In this document: positions 7,936 to 17,893 of the stretch, one piece after another | Layout: the number at the start of each line of letters is the position of its first letter | How positions within the stretch are numbered: position 1 is the first letter of the stretch | Source of the DNA: JBBIGV01 sp037447335 | Lineage (GTDB): Bacteria > Bacteroidota > Ignavibacteria > Ignavibacteriales > Ignavibacteriaceae | NCBI GenBank assembly: GCA_037447335.1 | Contig: JBBIGV010000018.1 | Span: forward strand, 1 to 51,667 | DNA: 51,667 bases | Direction: 5' to 3' | Made by a program: the position numbers and the translations under genes | Notes under the pieces: model-generated | Seen by the model: the letters and a program-made list of their open reading frames with translations, nothing else | Databases searched by the model: none | Told to the model about the DNA's origin: nothing

Positions 7936-10821
7936 ATGAAAACTCTGGAACATCCCGACAAATTCGTAAACAGACATATTGGTCCCAACGATGAAGAAAT
8001 TAAACAAATGCTGCAGGAATTAAGCCTAAGTTCTACAGATGCGCTTATAAATGAAACACTACCTTCTCAGATCAGATCGAAAGAAGTTTTACAGTTAGAT
8101 GAACCCCTTACAGAATATGAGTTCCTCAATAAATTGCGGGGAATTGCACGAAAAAATAAAGTTTATAAATCATACATCGGTATGGGGTACTATCCGACAA
8201 TTTTGCCGCCTGTTATTCAAAGAAACATACTTGAAAATCCCGGTTGGTACACTCAATACACGCCTTATCAGGCAGAAATATCACAGGGAAGGCTCGAAGC
8301 GCTCATTAATTTTCAAACTTTAATTATTGATCTTACCGGTTTACCAATTGCAAATGCATCATTGCTTGATGAAGGAACTGCCGCGGCTGAAGCTATGCTG
8401 ATGTTTTATGCGCTCAGAAAAAATAAAAATGCAAATTCATTTTTTGTTTCAGAAGAATGCTTCCCTCAAACAATTGATGTTGTTAGAACCAGAGCAACGG
8501 CTCAGGGAATCAACTTTGTGATAGGTGATCATCAAAAAGTTGAATTAACCGATGATTATTTTGGAATTTTAATTCAATATCCTTCCGGTTACGGGGAAAT
8601 TTATAATTATACCAATCTTTTTGAACACGCCCATGCAAAAGGAATTTTTACAATAGCTGCCGCTGATTTACTCAGTCTTGCTTTGCTGAAACCACCCGGT
8701 GATTTTGGAGCCGATACAGTAGTCGGCAGCTCACAAAGGTTTGGTGTACCGATGGGTTATGGTGGTCCGCATGCGGCATTCTTTTCTACAAAGGAAGAAT
8801 TCAAAAGACATATACCGGGTCGGATTATTGGCGCATCCATTGATGTGCATGGAAATCTTGCATACAGGATGGCGCTTCAGACACGTGAACAGCACATTAA
8901 ACGTGAAAAAGCCACGAGCAATATTTGTACAGCACAGGTGCTTCTTGCAATAATATCGGGTATGTATTCTGTTTACCACGGTCCTTTAGGAATCAGAAAA
9001 ATTGCTGAGCGTATCCATACATTTACACGCTTGCTTGAAAATTCTCTTGTAAACCTTGGTGTGGAGCAATTGAATAATTATTACTTCGATACTTTAAGAT
9101 TAAGACTTTCAGACGAGAACGAAACAAACAGAATCAGAGAAATTGCTTTAAGCAGGCAAGTTAACTTCAGATATATTGATGAACTTCACATTGGAATATC
9201 TTTGAATGAAACTATAAATCATAACGATATAAATGAAATAGTTTCTGTTTTTGAAGATGCGTTGAAAAAGAAAAATCATGAAACTAACAGGCTTGAAGAA
9301 CCGGCAGTAAGACTTCCTGCTGAACTTACAAGAACTACTCCTTACTTGCAGCATTCAAATTTCAATTCCTATCACTCCGAAACAGAAATTCTCCGTTATA
9401 TGAAAATGCTGGAGAATAAAGATCTCTCTCTTGTTCATTCAATGATTCCGCTTGGTTCCTGCACAATGAAATTGAATGCAACAGCGGAAATGGCTGGAAT
9501 AACATGGTCGGAATTTTGTGATTTACACCCTTTCGCACCCGTTGATCAGGCTGAAGGTTATCACCAATTATTCAGAGAACTGGAAGATGACCTGGCAAAA
9601 ATAACAGGTCTGTCGGCTGTATCATTGCAGCCAAATTCCGGCGCGCAGGGTGAGTTTTCCGGCTTACTTGTTATTAAAGAATATCATAAGAGCAAAGGTG
9701 AGGCACACAGGAATATAGTACTTATTCCTTCATCTGCACACGGAACAAATCCGGCTAGCGCTGTTATGGCAGGCATGAAGGTAGTCGTGGTAAATTGTGA
9801 TTCGCATGGCAATGTTGATGTTGACGATCTTAAAAAGAAAGCAGAACAGCATAAAGAAAATTTTGCCGCATTGATGATTACCTATCCATCAACACATGGT
9901 GTGTTCGAAGAAAGTATAATGGAGATTTGCAAAATAATTCATGATAACGGCGGGCTGATTTATATGGATGGAGCAAATCTTAATGCACAACTCGGATTAA
10001 CAGATCCGGGTTTAATTGGTGCAGATGTTTGTCATCTCAACCTTCATAAGACTTTCTGCATACCTCATGGAGGCGGCGGTCCGGGTATGGGACCAATTGC
10101 AGTTGCAGAACACCTCGAGCAGTTTCTGCCAAATCACCCGGTAATTGATCTCGGCAGAGCCAAAGGTATAACGGCAGTTTCTGCTGCACCCTGGGGCAGC
10201 GCCGATATACTTATTATTTCTTACGCTTGTATAAAAATGATGGGTGCAGCCGGTTTAACAAAGGCAACCATAACTGCAATACTTAATGCAAATTATTTGA
10301 AAGCTAAACTTGAACCTCATTACAAAGTACTTTACACCGGTGAGAAGGGAAGAGTTGGTCACGAGTTGATTTTCGATATGCGTGAATTTAAATCTTCTGC
10401 AAACATTGAAGTCGAGGACATTGCCAAGAGGTTAATTGATTACGGTTACCATGCGCCAACCGTTTCATTTCCGGTGCCCGGAACATTAATGGTTGAACCA
10501 ACAGAAAGTGAGTCAAAAGTTGAACTGGATCGTTTTTGTGAGGCTATGATTCATATCCGTGAGGAAATAAGAGAAATTGAAACCGGTCTGGCTGACATGC
10601 AGGATAATGTTTTGAAGAATGCACCGCATACAGCTCAAAGTGTTATTTCAGATAACTGGCAGCATCCTTATTCTCGTGAAAAAGCTGCTTATCCGGTGAA
10701 TTGGACAAGACACAACAAGTTTTGGCCTTCGGTCGGGCGTGTAAACAGCGCTTACGGCGACAGAAATTTAGTTTGCAGTTGTAACCCTATTACTGATTAC
10801 ATGGAAGAGGTTACATCCTGA
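7936..10821 (+). CDS. gcvP: Glycine dehydrogenase (decarboxylating), P protein
   Basis: The P protein of the glycine cleavage system decarboxylates glycine and transfers the methylamine group to lipoyl-H protein. This is the fused form, with both the P1-like and P2-like halves in one chain of about 961 residues. The pyridoxal-phosphate lysine is Lys705 in HLNLHKTF, followed by PHGGGGPGMGP. I prefer the ATG at 7936, which gives MKTLEHPDKFVNRHIGP; a TTG at 7909 would add nine residues. No gcvT, gcvH or lpd is in the window. A strong terminator follows. Confidence 0.96.
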   Translation: MKTLEHPDKFVNRHIGPNDEEIKQMLQELSLSSTDALINETLPSQIRSKEVLQLDEPLTEYEFLNKLRGIARKNKVYKSYIGMGYYPTILPPVIQRNILENPGWYTQYTPYQAEISQGRLEALINFQTLIIDLTGLPIANASLLDEGTAAAEAMLMFYALRKNKNANSFFVSEECFPQTIDVVRTRATAQGINFVIGDHQKVELTDDYFGILIQYPSGYGEIYNYTNLFEHAHAKGIFTIAAADLLSLALLKPPGDFGADTVVGSSQRFGVPMGYGGPHAAFFSTKEEFKRHIPGRIIGASIDVHGNLAYRMALQTREQHIKREKATSNICTAQVLLAIISGMYSVYHGPLGIRKIAERIHTFTRLLENSLVNLGVEQLNNYYFDTLRLRLSDENETNRIREIALSRQVNFRYIDELHIGISLNETINHNDINEIVSVFEDALKKKNHETNRLEEPAVRLPAELTRTTPYLQHSNFNSYHSETEILRYMKMLENKDLSLVHSMIPLGSCTMKLNATAEMAGITWSEFCDLHPFAPVDQAEGYHQLFRELEDDLAKITGLSAVSLQPNSGAQGEFSGLLVIKEYHKSKGEAHRNIVLIPSSAHGTNPASAVMAGMKVVVVNCDSHGNVDVDDLKKKAEQHKENFAALMITYPSTHGVFEESIMEICKIIHDNGGLIYMDGANLNAQLGLTDPGLIGADVCHLNLHKTFCIPHGGGGPGMGPIAVAEHLEQFLPNHPVIDLGRAKGITAVSAAPWGSADILIISYACIKMMGAAGLTKATITAILNANYLKAKLEPHYKVLYTGEKGRVGHELIFDMREFKSSANIEVEDIAKRLIDYGYHAPTVSFPVPGTLMVEPTESESKVELDRFCEAMIHIREEIREIETGLADMQDNVLKNAPHTAQSVISDNWQHPYSREKAAYPVNWTRHNKFWPSVGRVNSAYGDRNLVCSCNPITDYMEEVTS

Positions 10822-10826
10822 TCTTC

Positions 10827-10860
10827 AGGCTGGTTTGGTTTTTACCAGACCAGCCTTTTA
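10827..10860 (+). terminator. Rho-independent terminator after gcvP
   Basis: Bases 10827-10839 pair with 10844-10856 to form a 13-bp stem (one G-U wobble) with a four-base T loop, followed by a run of T. It begins six bases after the gcvP stop and separates gcvP from the barrel gene at 10918. Confidence 0.88.
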
Positions 10861-10917
10861 TCTGCTCTGTTCGTTTTTCTCACTCCAAATTGTATTTGAA
10901 ATGAATTTTGCTGTTGT

Positions 10918-12249
10918 ATGAATAAAATTCTTGTATTTATAATCAATCTTATCTGCTTAAGCGGCTATCTCGCTGCACAGGAACCCGACTCTACTTTTTA
11001 TGAAGGAAATTATTCGGTTGCGTTTGATTCAATTATAATTCGCGGGAACGATGTTACCAATGACCACATAATATTAAGAGAACTTACATTCGCCATCGGT
11101 GAAAATGTTACTCAAGACGACTTAAATTTTAACCGTGAAAGAATATACAGCCTTGGATTGTTTACATTGGTTAATCTTCACCCATACAGAAAGAATGACC
11201 TGAATTTCCTGCTGATAGATGTAAAAGAAAGCTGGTACATTTACCCCATCCCTTTTGCTCAGCTTGAGGATAAAGACTGGAAAAAGATTTCTTACGGCGC
11301 ATTTCTTATTTTCAGAAATTTCCGCGGGATGAATGAATCGATTTTTGCCAGAGTTTCACTCGGTTATGATCCGTCTTTTCTGTTATCTTATTTTAATCCT
11401 TACCTTGATCGAGATGAGGATATATTCTTTGGAGTGGATCTTCTTTACAGAACAATCGCAAATAAAAGTAAGATTGCCCAATCAATTTACGGCAGCAGCT
11501 TTGATCAAAAATTTATTACAGGACAAGTAACACTTGGTAAACGATTCGGTTTATACCATCGGATCAGAACGGATCTGTCTTATCGTTATATTGAAACGCC
11601 ATTTTATATCAGAGGTATATCTGCATCCGATAACAGAATTGACAGAGTGCCCGCAGTTGCTTTAAGCTATTCTTATGATACAAGAGATCTTGTACAGTTT
11701 CCAAAAGAAGGTATGTTCGGATTCACTCAGTTTCAGTTAAATGGTTTTGGGCTTAATGATGTGAACTACTTTATATTCAGAGTAGATTTCAGAGAATACC
11801 GCAAAATTTTGGGCGATCTGCTAGCCAAATGGAGATTCACTACTAGGATTGCAGCAGGCAAACTTGTTCCTTATTATGATTTTTCTTTTATCGGGTTTAA
11901 TGAAAGAATAAGAGGATACTACAACAGGCTGATCGAGGGTCATAAAAGTTTTCTGTCTTCGCTCGAGGTGTTTCAACCTATCATAAAGGATATGAATATT
12001 AACCTGGATTTTGTTCCGTTAATACCTGATGAACTGCTTTCTTACAGAATTGCATTATATGCGCAACTGTTTGCTGATACAGGAACAAGCCAAATCAACG
12101 GTAAGCCGGTAAGCATCAGAGATCTTAATACAGGATTTGGAATCGGACTAACTTTCCTTGTGCTTCCTTACAATCTGCTCAGAATTGAATATGCTTTTGA
12201 TGAATTTTTTAATCCCGAAATAATTATTGATGTCGGAATATCTTTCTGA
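10918..12249 (+). CDS. BamA/TamA-like outer-membrane barrel with one POTRA-like domain
   Basis: This 443-residue protein has a signal peptide (cleavage likely after LAAQ, about residue 21), a single POTRA-like module at about residues 33-105 (IIIRGNDVTNDHIILREL and RERIYSLGLF are typical POTRA phrases), and a C-terminal 16-strand-type barrel like the bacterial surface antigen family. It is much shorter than BamA, which has five POTRA domains. It may assemble or export outer-membrane proteins, but the substrate is unknown. Its end overlaps rsmE by 20 bases. Confidence 0.75.
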   Translation: MNKILVFIINLICLSGYLAAQEPDSTFYEGNYSVAFDSIIIRGNDVTNDHIILRELTFAIGENVTQDDLNFNRERIYSLGLFTLVNLHPYRKNDLNFLLIDVKESWYIYPIPFAQLEDKDWKKISYGAFLIFRNFRGMNESIFARVSLGYDPSFLLSYFNPYLDRDEDIFFGVDLLYRTIANKSKIAQSIYGSSFDQKFITGQVTLGKRFGLYHRIRTDLSYRYIETPFYIRGISASDNRIDRVPAVALSYSYDTRDLVQFPKEGMFGFTQFQLNGFGLNDVNYFIFRVDFREYRKILGDLLAKWRFTTRIAAGKLVPYYDFSFIGFNERIRGYYNRLIEGHKSFLSSLEVFQPIIKDMNINLDFVPLIPDELLSYRIALYAQLFADTGTSQINGKPVSIRDLNTGFGIGLTFLVLPYNLLRIEYAFDEFFNPEIIIDVGISF

Positions 12250-12925
12250 TATTGAACTATACTTTGCCCCTTCGGCAGATAAAGATGATGAAGAGATCAT
12301 TTTATCCGGAGAAGAATGCCGGCACCTGTTAAAGGTGATGCGGCATAAACCGGGCGATGTAGTTCATGTTACCGATGGCAAAGGAACTATTTACCTCACA
12401 AAAATGCTTTCCTTCAGCGGTGACAGAGTAAATCTCCAAACAATTAAGACTCACAACTACAATGATAAATTTCAGAATATTACTTTTTGCCTGCCTAAGC
12501 TTAAAAATTCAGATAGATTCGGGTTTATGCTAGAAAAAGCCGCCGAACTTGGAATCACCAGCTTTATTATATATCAGGCTGAACGCAGTATAACAAAAGC
12601 TGAAAAATTTAATCGATGGCAAAAAATTCTTATCTCTGCAATGAAGCAGTCACTTCTTAGCTATTTACCATCTCTGCAAATTCTTGATGGTCTGGATTCA
12701 GTTGCAAAACTGAGTGGCGAAAAAATTTTATTTGATCAGACGGCAGAGAAGAATTTTACCGGGTATAGAGTTTCTGAGAATCAAAAATATTTTTTTATTT
12801 TCGGTCCGGAAGGCGGATTAAACTCTGATGAATTAAAGCTGTTCGATCCCGATAATTTTTATAAACTTGCCGAAAACAGGTTAAGAACAGAAACCGCTGT
12901 AATCAAATGTGCTGCGATGTTATGA
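12230..12925 (+). CDS. rsmE: 16S rRNA m3U1498 methyltransferase RsmE
   Basis: RsmE methylates N3 of U1498 in 16S rRNA using SAM. The protein of about 231 residues has the RsmE N-terminal PUA-like segment with HLLKVMRHKPGD and the SPOUT-fold signatures GPEGGLNSDE and LRTETA near the C-terminus. I choose the ATG at 12230 over a TTG one codon upstream. The gene overlaps the barrel gene before it, and its stop (TGA at 12923-12925) overlaps the next gene's start. Confidence 0.93.
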   Translation: MSEYLSDIELYFAPSADKDDEEIILSGEECRHLLKVMRHKPGDVVHVTDGKGTIYLTKMLSFSGDRVNLQTIKTHNYNDKFQNITFCLPKLKNSDRFGFMLEKAAELGITSFIIYQAERSITKAEKFNRWQKILISAMKQSLLSYLPSLQILDGLDSVAKLSGEKILFDQTAEKNFTGYRVSENQKYFFIFGPEGGLNSDELKLFDPDNFYKLAENRLRTETAVIKCAAML

Positions 12926-13380
12926 TGAGAAATTATGGCAATAAAATATTGAATTTATTTGTTGTGCTTTCTGTTTCAGTGATGATCGGATGCGGAACGG
13001 CAGGAAGATATGCAGATAAAACTGATAACAAATACCCGGATAAGTCAGGTAACGATTATCGGAATGCCAGCTCGCTTTTAACTCAGAACGGAATTGCCGC
13101 CTACTATGCTCATAAGTTTCATGGAAAGAAAACAGCCAGTGGTGAAACATATGATATGTACGCACTAACTGCCGCTCATGTTACCTTTCCGTTTAATACG
13201 ATAATAAGAATAACAAACCTGGACAATCAAAGAAATATTGTATTGAGGATTAATGACAGGAAACCTCCGGCTGGTGATAGAATAATAGATGTCTCGCTTA
13301 AAGCTGCAGAAGAACTTGATATGATCGTAAGCGGTATAGCGCGGGTAAGAATTGAAGTGCTGAAGTGGGGAGAAAATTAG
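12922..13380 (+). CDS. RlpA-like double-psi beta-barrel lipoprotein
   Basis: This is a lipoprotein of about 152 residues with a hydrophobic signal and lipobox VMIGC, followed by the RlpA double-psi barrel: YYAHKFHGKKTASGE, LTAAH, and INDRKPPAGDRIIDVS, which includes the conserved Asp of the catalytic region. RlpA proteins bind or cleave peptide-stripped glycan strands at the septum. No SPOR domain is present, as is common in short forms. The ATG at 12922 overlaps the rsmE stop as ATGA; a second ATG follows at 12925. Confidence 0.85.
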   Translation: MMRNYGNKILNLFVVLSVSVMIGCGTAGRYADKTDNKYPDKSGNDYRNASSLLTQNGIAAYYAHKFHGKKTASGETYDMYALTAAHVTFPFNTIIRITNLDNQRNIVLRINDRKPPAGDRIIDVSLKAAEELDMIVSGIARVRIEVLKWGEN

Positions 13381-13398
13381 TAAAGTTTTTTAGTTTAT

Positions 13399-14859
13399 TC
13401 ATCCTTTCTGAAATAAATCTGTTAACTGTTGTTTGTTTATTTTTCCCATATCATTCTTCGGGAGCTTATCAGTAAAGAAAATTTTTTTTGGAATTTTATA
13501 AGATGAAAGTTTTTCTTTAAGAAATTCCCTTATCATCTGATCATTGATATTGGAATCTGGTTTTAAAATTATTGCTGCTGCAACTACCTGTCCCCACTCT
13601 TTATCCTGAATTCCGAAAACAATTACTTCGCTTACATCCGGATACGTCAGGATTGCACTTTCAACCTCGAAGGGATTTACATTTTCACCACCGGTAATTA
13701 TCAGGTCAGTCCTCCTTGCTTCTACATAAAGAAATCCATCTTGATCTTTATAACCGATATCACCCGAAAAATAAAAATTGCCGTTTAATTTTTTCTTTGT
13801 TTCAGCTTTATCATTAAGATATTCAGAAAACAAGGACGGACTTTTAATTGCTATTTCACCTGTATGTCCATCCGGTAAAATATTACCCGAACTATCAACT
13901 ATATACACTTCATTTGGTAGTATTTGTTTACCGGAAGACTGTGGCTTTGATTTCAATTCTTCGCTGTCAATTGCAGTTACAAAAGCTGCCGTTTCTGATG
14001 CGCCGTAAACTCTTGAAACCTTCCAGCCAGCCGCCAAAGCCCGGGAAATAATTGACTCATCAATAAAGCCGCCGCCAAACAGAACATTTCTGAGACTATC
14101 CGGGGGTGTAACATTATCCCTGATCATTCTTAGCATTTGAATTGACACGAATGATGCGAGAGACGGTTCTTTTTTAATCAATGCCTCCTTAATATCATTG
14201 TGCTTTAATGATACGGGAAGGATTAACGTTGATTCAAAAATTAATGATCGTATAATTATTGATATTCCGCCGATATGATAAAAGGGAAGGCTTGCCAGCC
14301 AGCGATCAGATTTATTTTGCTGCAAAAAATTATTTCCGCTTTGGGCTGCGCTTATCAGACTGCTGAAAGTGTGGATTACACCTTTTGCTCTTCCGCTTGA
14401 ACCTGAAGTATAAATTATTAACGCTCGCCTGGATAATTCAGGATATTCAAATTCTTCACTTCCAGTTAAGTTGCTAGCGTACTTTTTTGAAAAGCCGGTA
14501 TTCGAATCATATATGGAAATGCCGGGCAGATCAAAATTGATCTTGCTGTCTGTTATAATCAGGCTGATATCACCGTCGGAGATAATATATTTCAGTTCAT
14601 CATTAGTCAGTTTAACATTAAGTGGAACCGGAACCGCGCCGATTCTCCAAAGGGCGATAAGACAAATGATAAATTGTTCCGGATCATTAATCAATATACC
14701 AATGAGAGAATCATTCTTTATTCCAGGTCCTTTAAAGTTCCGACAGAATTGATTTACTTTGCTCTTAATTTCAAGGCTGTTGAGCGAGTACTCATTTGTA
14801 ATAATTCCAAAGCCGCTGCTATCATTGTTCAGTAAAAGATGTGATAGATACTCTTTCAT
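13399..14859 (-). CDS. menE: o-Succinylbenzoate-CoA ligase (MenE)
   Basis: MenE activates o-succinylbenzoate to its CoA thioester in menaquinone synthesis. The 486-residue AMP-forming ligase has the phosphate-binding motif IYTSGSSGRAKG (about residues 150-161), the YGASET motif, the hinge region around SGDIGYKDQDG, and the C-terminal lysine in PKNDMGKINK. Its start overlaps the menC stop as ATGA, and it is the last gene of the men transcription unit. The family is broad, but the context fixes the call. Confidence 0.93.
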   Translation of the reverse strand: MKEYLSHLLLNNDSSGFGIITNEYSLNSLEIKSKVNQFCRNFKGPGIKNDSLIGILINDPEQFIICLIALWRIGAVPVPLNVKLTNDELKYIISDGDISLIITDSKINFDLPGISIYDSNTGFSKKYASNLTGSEEFEYPELSRRALIIYTSGSSGRAKGVIHTFSSLISAAQSGNNFLQQNKSDRWLASLPFYHIGGISIIIRSLIFESTLILPVSLKHNDIKEALIKKEPSLASFVSIQMLRMIRDNVTPPDSLRNVLFGGGFIDESIISRALAAGWKVSRVYGASETAAFVTAIDSEELKSKPQSSGKQILPNEVYIVDSSGNILPDGHTGEIAIKSPSLFSEYLNDKAETKKKLNGNFYFSGDIGYKDQDGFLYVEARRTDLIITGGENVNPFEVESAILTYPDVSEVIVFGIQDKEWGQVVAAAIILKPDSNINDQMIREFLKEKLSSYKIPKKIFFTDKLPKNDMGKINKQQLTDLFQKG

Positions 14860-15890
14860 AATTTTTGAAGATATATAGCGCCGTTAGTAACAGGGAATGG
14901 ATCGTCTGTTATATCTTTTTCAATAAAGCTGCCTGTTGATAAACCGTGAGCTGTAATTGAATCAATCAGCGAGGCTATAAACACAGCATACGATCTTCCG
15001 ATGGCAGATTCGAAAGATGATGTGATTACTACGCGAACGTTATTTTGTTCTGCCATTTCAATTATTTCTAAAACCGGCAGTAATCCGCCTGTCATCATTG
15101 GTTTCAGTATTAAATAATCTGCAGCTTTGCGTTCAATAAAAGATTTTGCATCCTGAACAGACCGGATTGATTCATCCGGCGCCAACGGGATAATCGTCTT
15201 CTGTTTTAGCTGAATAAAATCCTGCAGATCGTTTACGGGTTGTTCTGCGTATTCAATATTAAATTTTTCCAACTGCTGCAAATGATTTACAGCATCATCA
15301 AAACTCCACTTTCCATTTGCATCAATCCTCAGATTGTATGAGCCTTTCAGATGTTTCCTTATAGATTCGATAACGGAATAATCTTCACCGAAATCATCCC
15401 GGCCGACTTTGATCTTTAATGTTCTGAAACCCTGCCGGATCAAATCTGCAGCTTTTTCAACTGATTTCTCTCCGGGCAAAAAACCAATCGCTCCGTTAAC
15501 AGGAATTATGGGATTGGAGGTTTTATTAACCAAAGCGTTTAGTGATATCTTTTCTTCATTACAGATTAATGAGAGCAAAGCTTGTTCTATACCGTGTCTT
15601 AATGCAGGGTGTGATTCAATAGAGGATAAATTATCGTTAATACTTTTTATTGTATTGTTAAGATCGATACTGAGTTGAAGAGAAAGCCTGCTAAGAAATT
15701 TTTCATCGTCTTCATAAGCTTCAGAGCCAAATTCAGGAAAGGGCGCTGCATCACCGGTTCCTGTCATACCGGAATTACTTCTGAGTGAAATAATAAAACC
15801 TCTTCGCTCAGTCAAGTTTACTTTTGATGCAGCGAAAGGCATTTTTAGTTTAAGAGAATAAGGCGAATATGTAAGCTGAATCTTATTCAT
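14856..15890 (-). CDS. menC: o-Succinylbenzoate synthase (MenC)
   Basis: MenC dehydrates SHCHC to o-succinylbenzoate and belongs to the enolase superfamily. The 344-residue protein shows the catalytic KIKVG lysine, the metal ligands Asp in RIDANGKW, Glu in AEQPV and Asp in APDES, and the second lysine in LKPMMTGG. It sits between menA and menE with four-base ATGA overlaps at both ends, so these three genes are translationally coupled. Confidence 0.95.
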   Translation of the reverse strand: MNKIQLTYSPYSLKLKMPFAASKVNLTERRGFIISLRSNSGMTGTGDAAPFPEFGSEAYEDDEKFLSRLSLQLSIDLNNTIKSINDNLSSIESHPALRHGIEQALLSLICNEEKISLNALVNKTSNPIIPVNGAIGFLPGEKSVEKAADLIRQGFRTLKIKVGRDDFGEDYSVIESIRKHLKGSYNLRIDANGKWSFDDAVNHLQQLEKFNIEYAEQPVNDLQDFIQLKQKTIIPLAPDESIRSVQDAKSFIERKAADYLILKPMMTGGLLPVLEIIEMAEQNNVRVVITSSFESAIGRSYAVFIASLIDSITAHGLSTGSFIEKDITDDPFPVTNGAIYLQKL

Positions 15891-16789
15891 AAAATAATAC
15901 CGATACTAAAAAGCAAACCGTAAAAAGCCGAAAACTTTGCTGTCAGTTCCAGAGTTTTGTTCAGGTTTTCTCCGGTTAAAGTAAACAGCATTTTAACTAT
16001 AATTACTGCGGCAGGAAGAGTAACATATGGAAGAAAAATCCAACTATTGAAATCATAATAAACAAAAAGTATAAATGGAATAAGAAAAGATGCTGCCAGC
16101 AGAATCAAAAACTGATAACGTGAAAACCTTCTGCCGGCAATTACTGCAAGCGTATTTTTACCTGCTTCGCGGTCTTCTTTTATATCCCTGTAGTTATTAA
16201 CTACAAGAATATTTGTTATCAACGCCCCAACCGGGATTGCTGCAATAAACGTTACTGTACTTATTTCCTGCAAATGGAGATAGTAAGTTCCAACTGTTCC
16301 GATCAATCCAAAAAAAATGAAGACAAATACATCGCCCAGTCCGTTGTAAGCCAGTGGAAATGGACCGGCAGTATATGCAAGCCCTGCAAGTATAGAGCAA
16401 ATACCAATTATCAGTATTATAATTCCACCAACATGAACGAGAAAAAGTCCAAGTAAAAAAGCAGCCCCGAATGTTATAACAATGGCTATCTTCATTTGCT
16501 GAGGCGAGATCAGCCCTGAAAGAAGAACTCTTTGCGGTCCTTTGCGCTTTTCATTATCTGCACCCTTAAGATAGTCGTGAAGATCGTTGGTAAAGTTAGT
16601 TCCGACCTGAATAAGAACAGAGCATAATAATGCAACAAAGGAAACTATAAAAGTGAATTTTCCCTGCTGTATAGCCAATGCAGATCCAACAAAAACCGGA
16701 ACAAATGCAGCCAGAAGTGTTTTGGGTCTGCTGGCTATGATCCAGTTTTTAAGATTATTTTTTTGTAATGAATAATCCATTAATTCCAT
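15887..16789 (-). CDS. menA: 1,4-Dihydroxy-2-naphthoate polyprenyltransferase (MenA)
   Basis: MenA attaches the polyprenyl tail to 1,4-dihydroxy-2-naphthoate at the inner membrane. The 300-residue UbiA-family protein has about eight or nine hydrophobic helices and both Asp-rich motifs: NDLHDYLKGADNEKR (first) and NYRDIKEDREAGK (second), which bind the Mg-diphosphate. It lies 50 bases after menB and overlaps menC by four bases. Confidence 0.95.
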   Translation of the reverse strand: MELMDYSLQKNNLKNWIIASRPKTLLAAFVPVFVGSALAIQQGKFTFIVSFVALLCSVLIQVGTNFTNDLHDYLKGADNEKRKGPQRVLLSGLISPQQMKIAIVITFGAAFLLGLFLVHVGGIIILIIGICSILAGLAYTAGPFPLAYNGLGDVFVFIFFGLIGTVGTYYLHLQEISTVTFIAAIPVGALITNILVVNNYRDIKEDREAGKNTLAVIAGRRFSRYQFLILLAASFLIPFILFVYYDFNSWIFLPYVTLPAAVIIVKMLFTLTGENLNKTLELTAKFSAFYGLLFSIGIIL

Positions 16790-16839
16790 TAATCGACAGG
16801 TATTTTTATTAAGTGTTAAAACTGATTACAGTAAGAATC

Positions 16840-17676
16840 CTAAGGCAGCTTTGGGAATTTATTAAACTCCGGTTTACGCTTTTGAAGATAAGCATTTTTC
16901 CCTTCCTGTGCTTCTTCACTCATGTAATAAAGTAAAGTAGCATTTCCGGCAAGCTCCTGAATTCCTGCCTGTCCATCAAGTTCAGCATTAAAAGCAGACT
17001 TCAAAACGCGCAAAGCCATCGGGCTATGCTGAAGCATCTGTTTTGCCCAGGCAATCCCTTCAGCCTCAAGCTGATCTACAGGAACAACTTTATTTACCAG
17101 TCTCATAGCCTCCGCTTCCTGAGCATTATATTGTTTGCACAAATACCAGATTTCACGGGCTTTTTTCTGCCCGACAATTCGTGCAAGATAACTTGATCCG
17201 AACCCGCCATCAAAACTGCCAACCTTAGGCCCGGTTTGACCGAAAATTGCATTGTCTGCAGCAATCGTTAAATCGCAAACAACATGCAGGACATGCCCGC
17301 CCCCGATCGCATAACCGGCAACAAGTGCAATCACAGGTTTTGGAATGCTGCGGATCAGCTTTTGCAGATCGAGCACATTTAATCTCGGGACTTTGTCATC
17401 CTCACCTATATAGCCTTTAGCGCCGCGAATCCGCTGGTCGCCGCCTGAACAGAATGCATACTTACCATCTTTTGCAGGACCTTTTCCGGTTAATAATATT
17501 ACACCGATGGATTGATCTTCACGTGCATCAACAAATGCATCAATCATTTCCTTAACAGTTTCGGGACGGAAAGCATTTCTGACCTCAGGTCTGTTGATTG
17601 TTACCTTGGCTATGCCGTCCATTTTTTCGTATATGATGTCCGAAAAATCTTTAACTTTTTTCCAGTTGAAGTTCAT
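16840..17676 (-). CDS. menB: 1,4-Dihydroxy-2-naphthoyl-CoA synthase (MenB)
   Basis: MenB performs the Dieckmann-type ring closure of o-succinylbenzoyl-CoA. The 278-residue crotonase-family protein has the MenB-specific CSGGDQRIRGAKGY segment, AGYAIGGGHVLH for the oxyanion hole, and the QTGPKVGSFDGG motif. It heads the menB-A-C-E half of the cluster. A TATTTTTG match to the -7 consensus lies at 17701-17708 on the minus strand, but no TTG lies at the expected spacing, so its promoter is uncertain. Confidence 0.96.
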   Translation of the reverse strand: MNFNWKKVKDFSDIIYEKMDGIAKVTINRPEVRNAFRPETVKEMIDAFVDAREDQSIGVILLTGKGPAKDGKYAFCSGGDQRIRGAKGYIGEDDKVPRLNVLDLQKLIRSIPKPVIALVAGYAIGGGHVLHVVCDLTIAADNAIFGQTGPKVGSFDGGFGSSYLARIVGQKKAREIWYLCKQYNAQEAEAMRLVNKVVPVDQLEAEGIAWAKQMLQHSPMALRVLKSAFNAELDGQAGIQELAGNATLLYYMSEEAQEGKNAYLQKRKPEFNKFPKLP

Positions 17677-17893
17677 CTGTAATCCTTAAAATGTTTGTGG
17701 CAAAAATATGGAAAAGTCAATTAAGATAGGAATGTAAGGCGAATGGTTTTGGGTAATAAAAATCTAAATCTAATCTTTATTTACGGCTGCAAATCTCATA
17801 ATCTGATTTCAGGAAGCGGTTTGTCGGTCCTATTACCATACAATATTAAAATTCATTCGGCGTATCGATCAATAAGAAGTACAGAATAAGAAC
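17677..17893. other. Noncoding gap between the MNT gene and menB
   Basis: These 217 bases contain no ORF with recognisable content. A minus-strand TATTTTTG at 17701-17708 is a possible -7 element for menB. Otherwise I see no hairpin or repeat. Confidence 0.5.
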
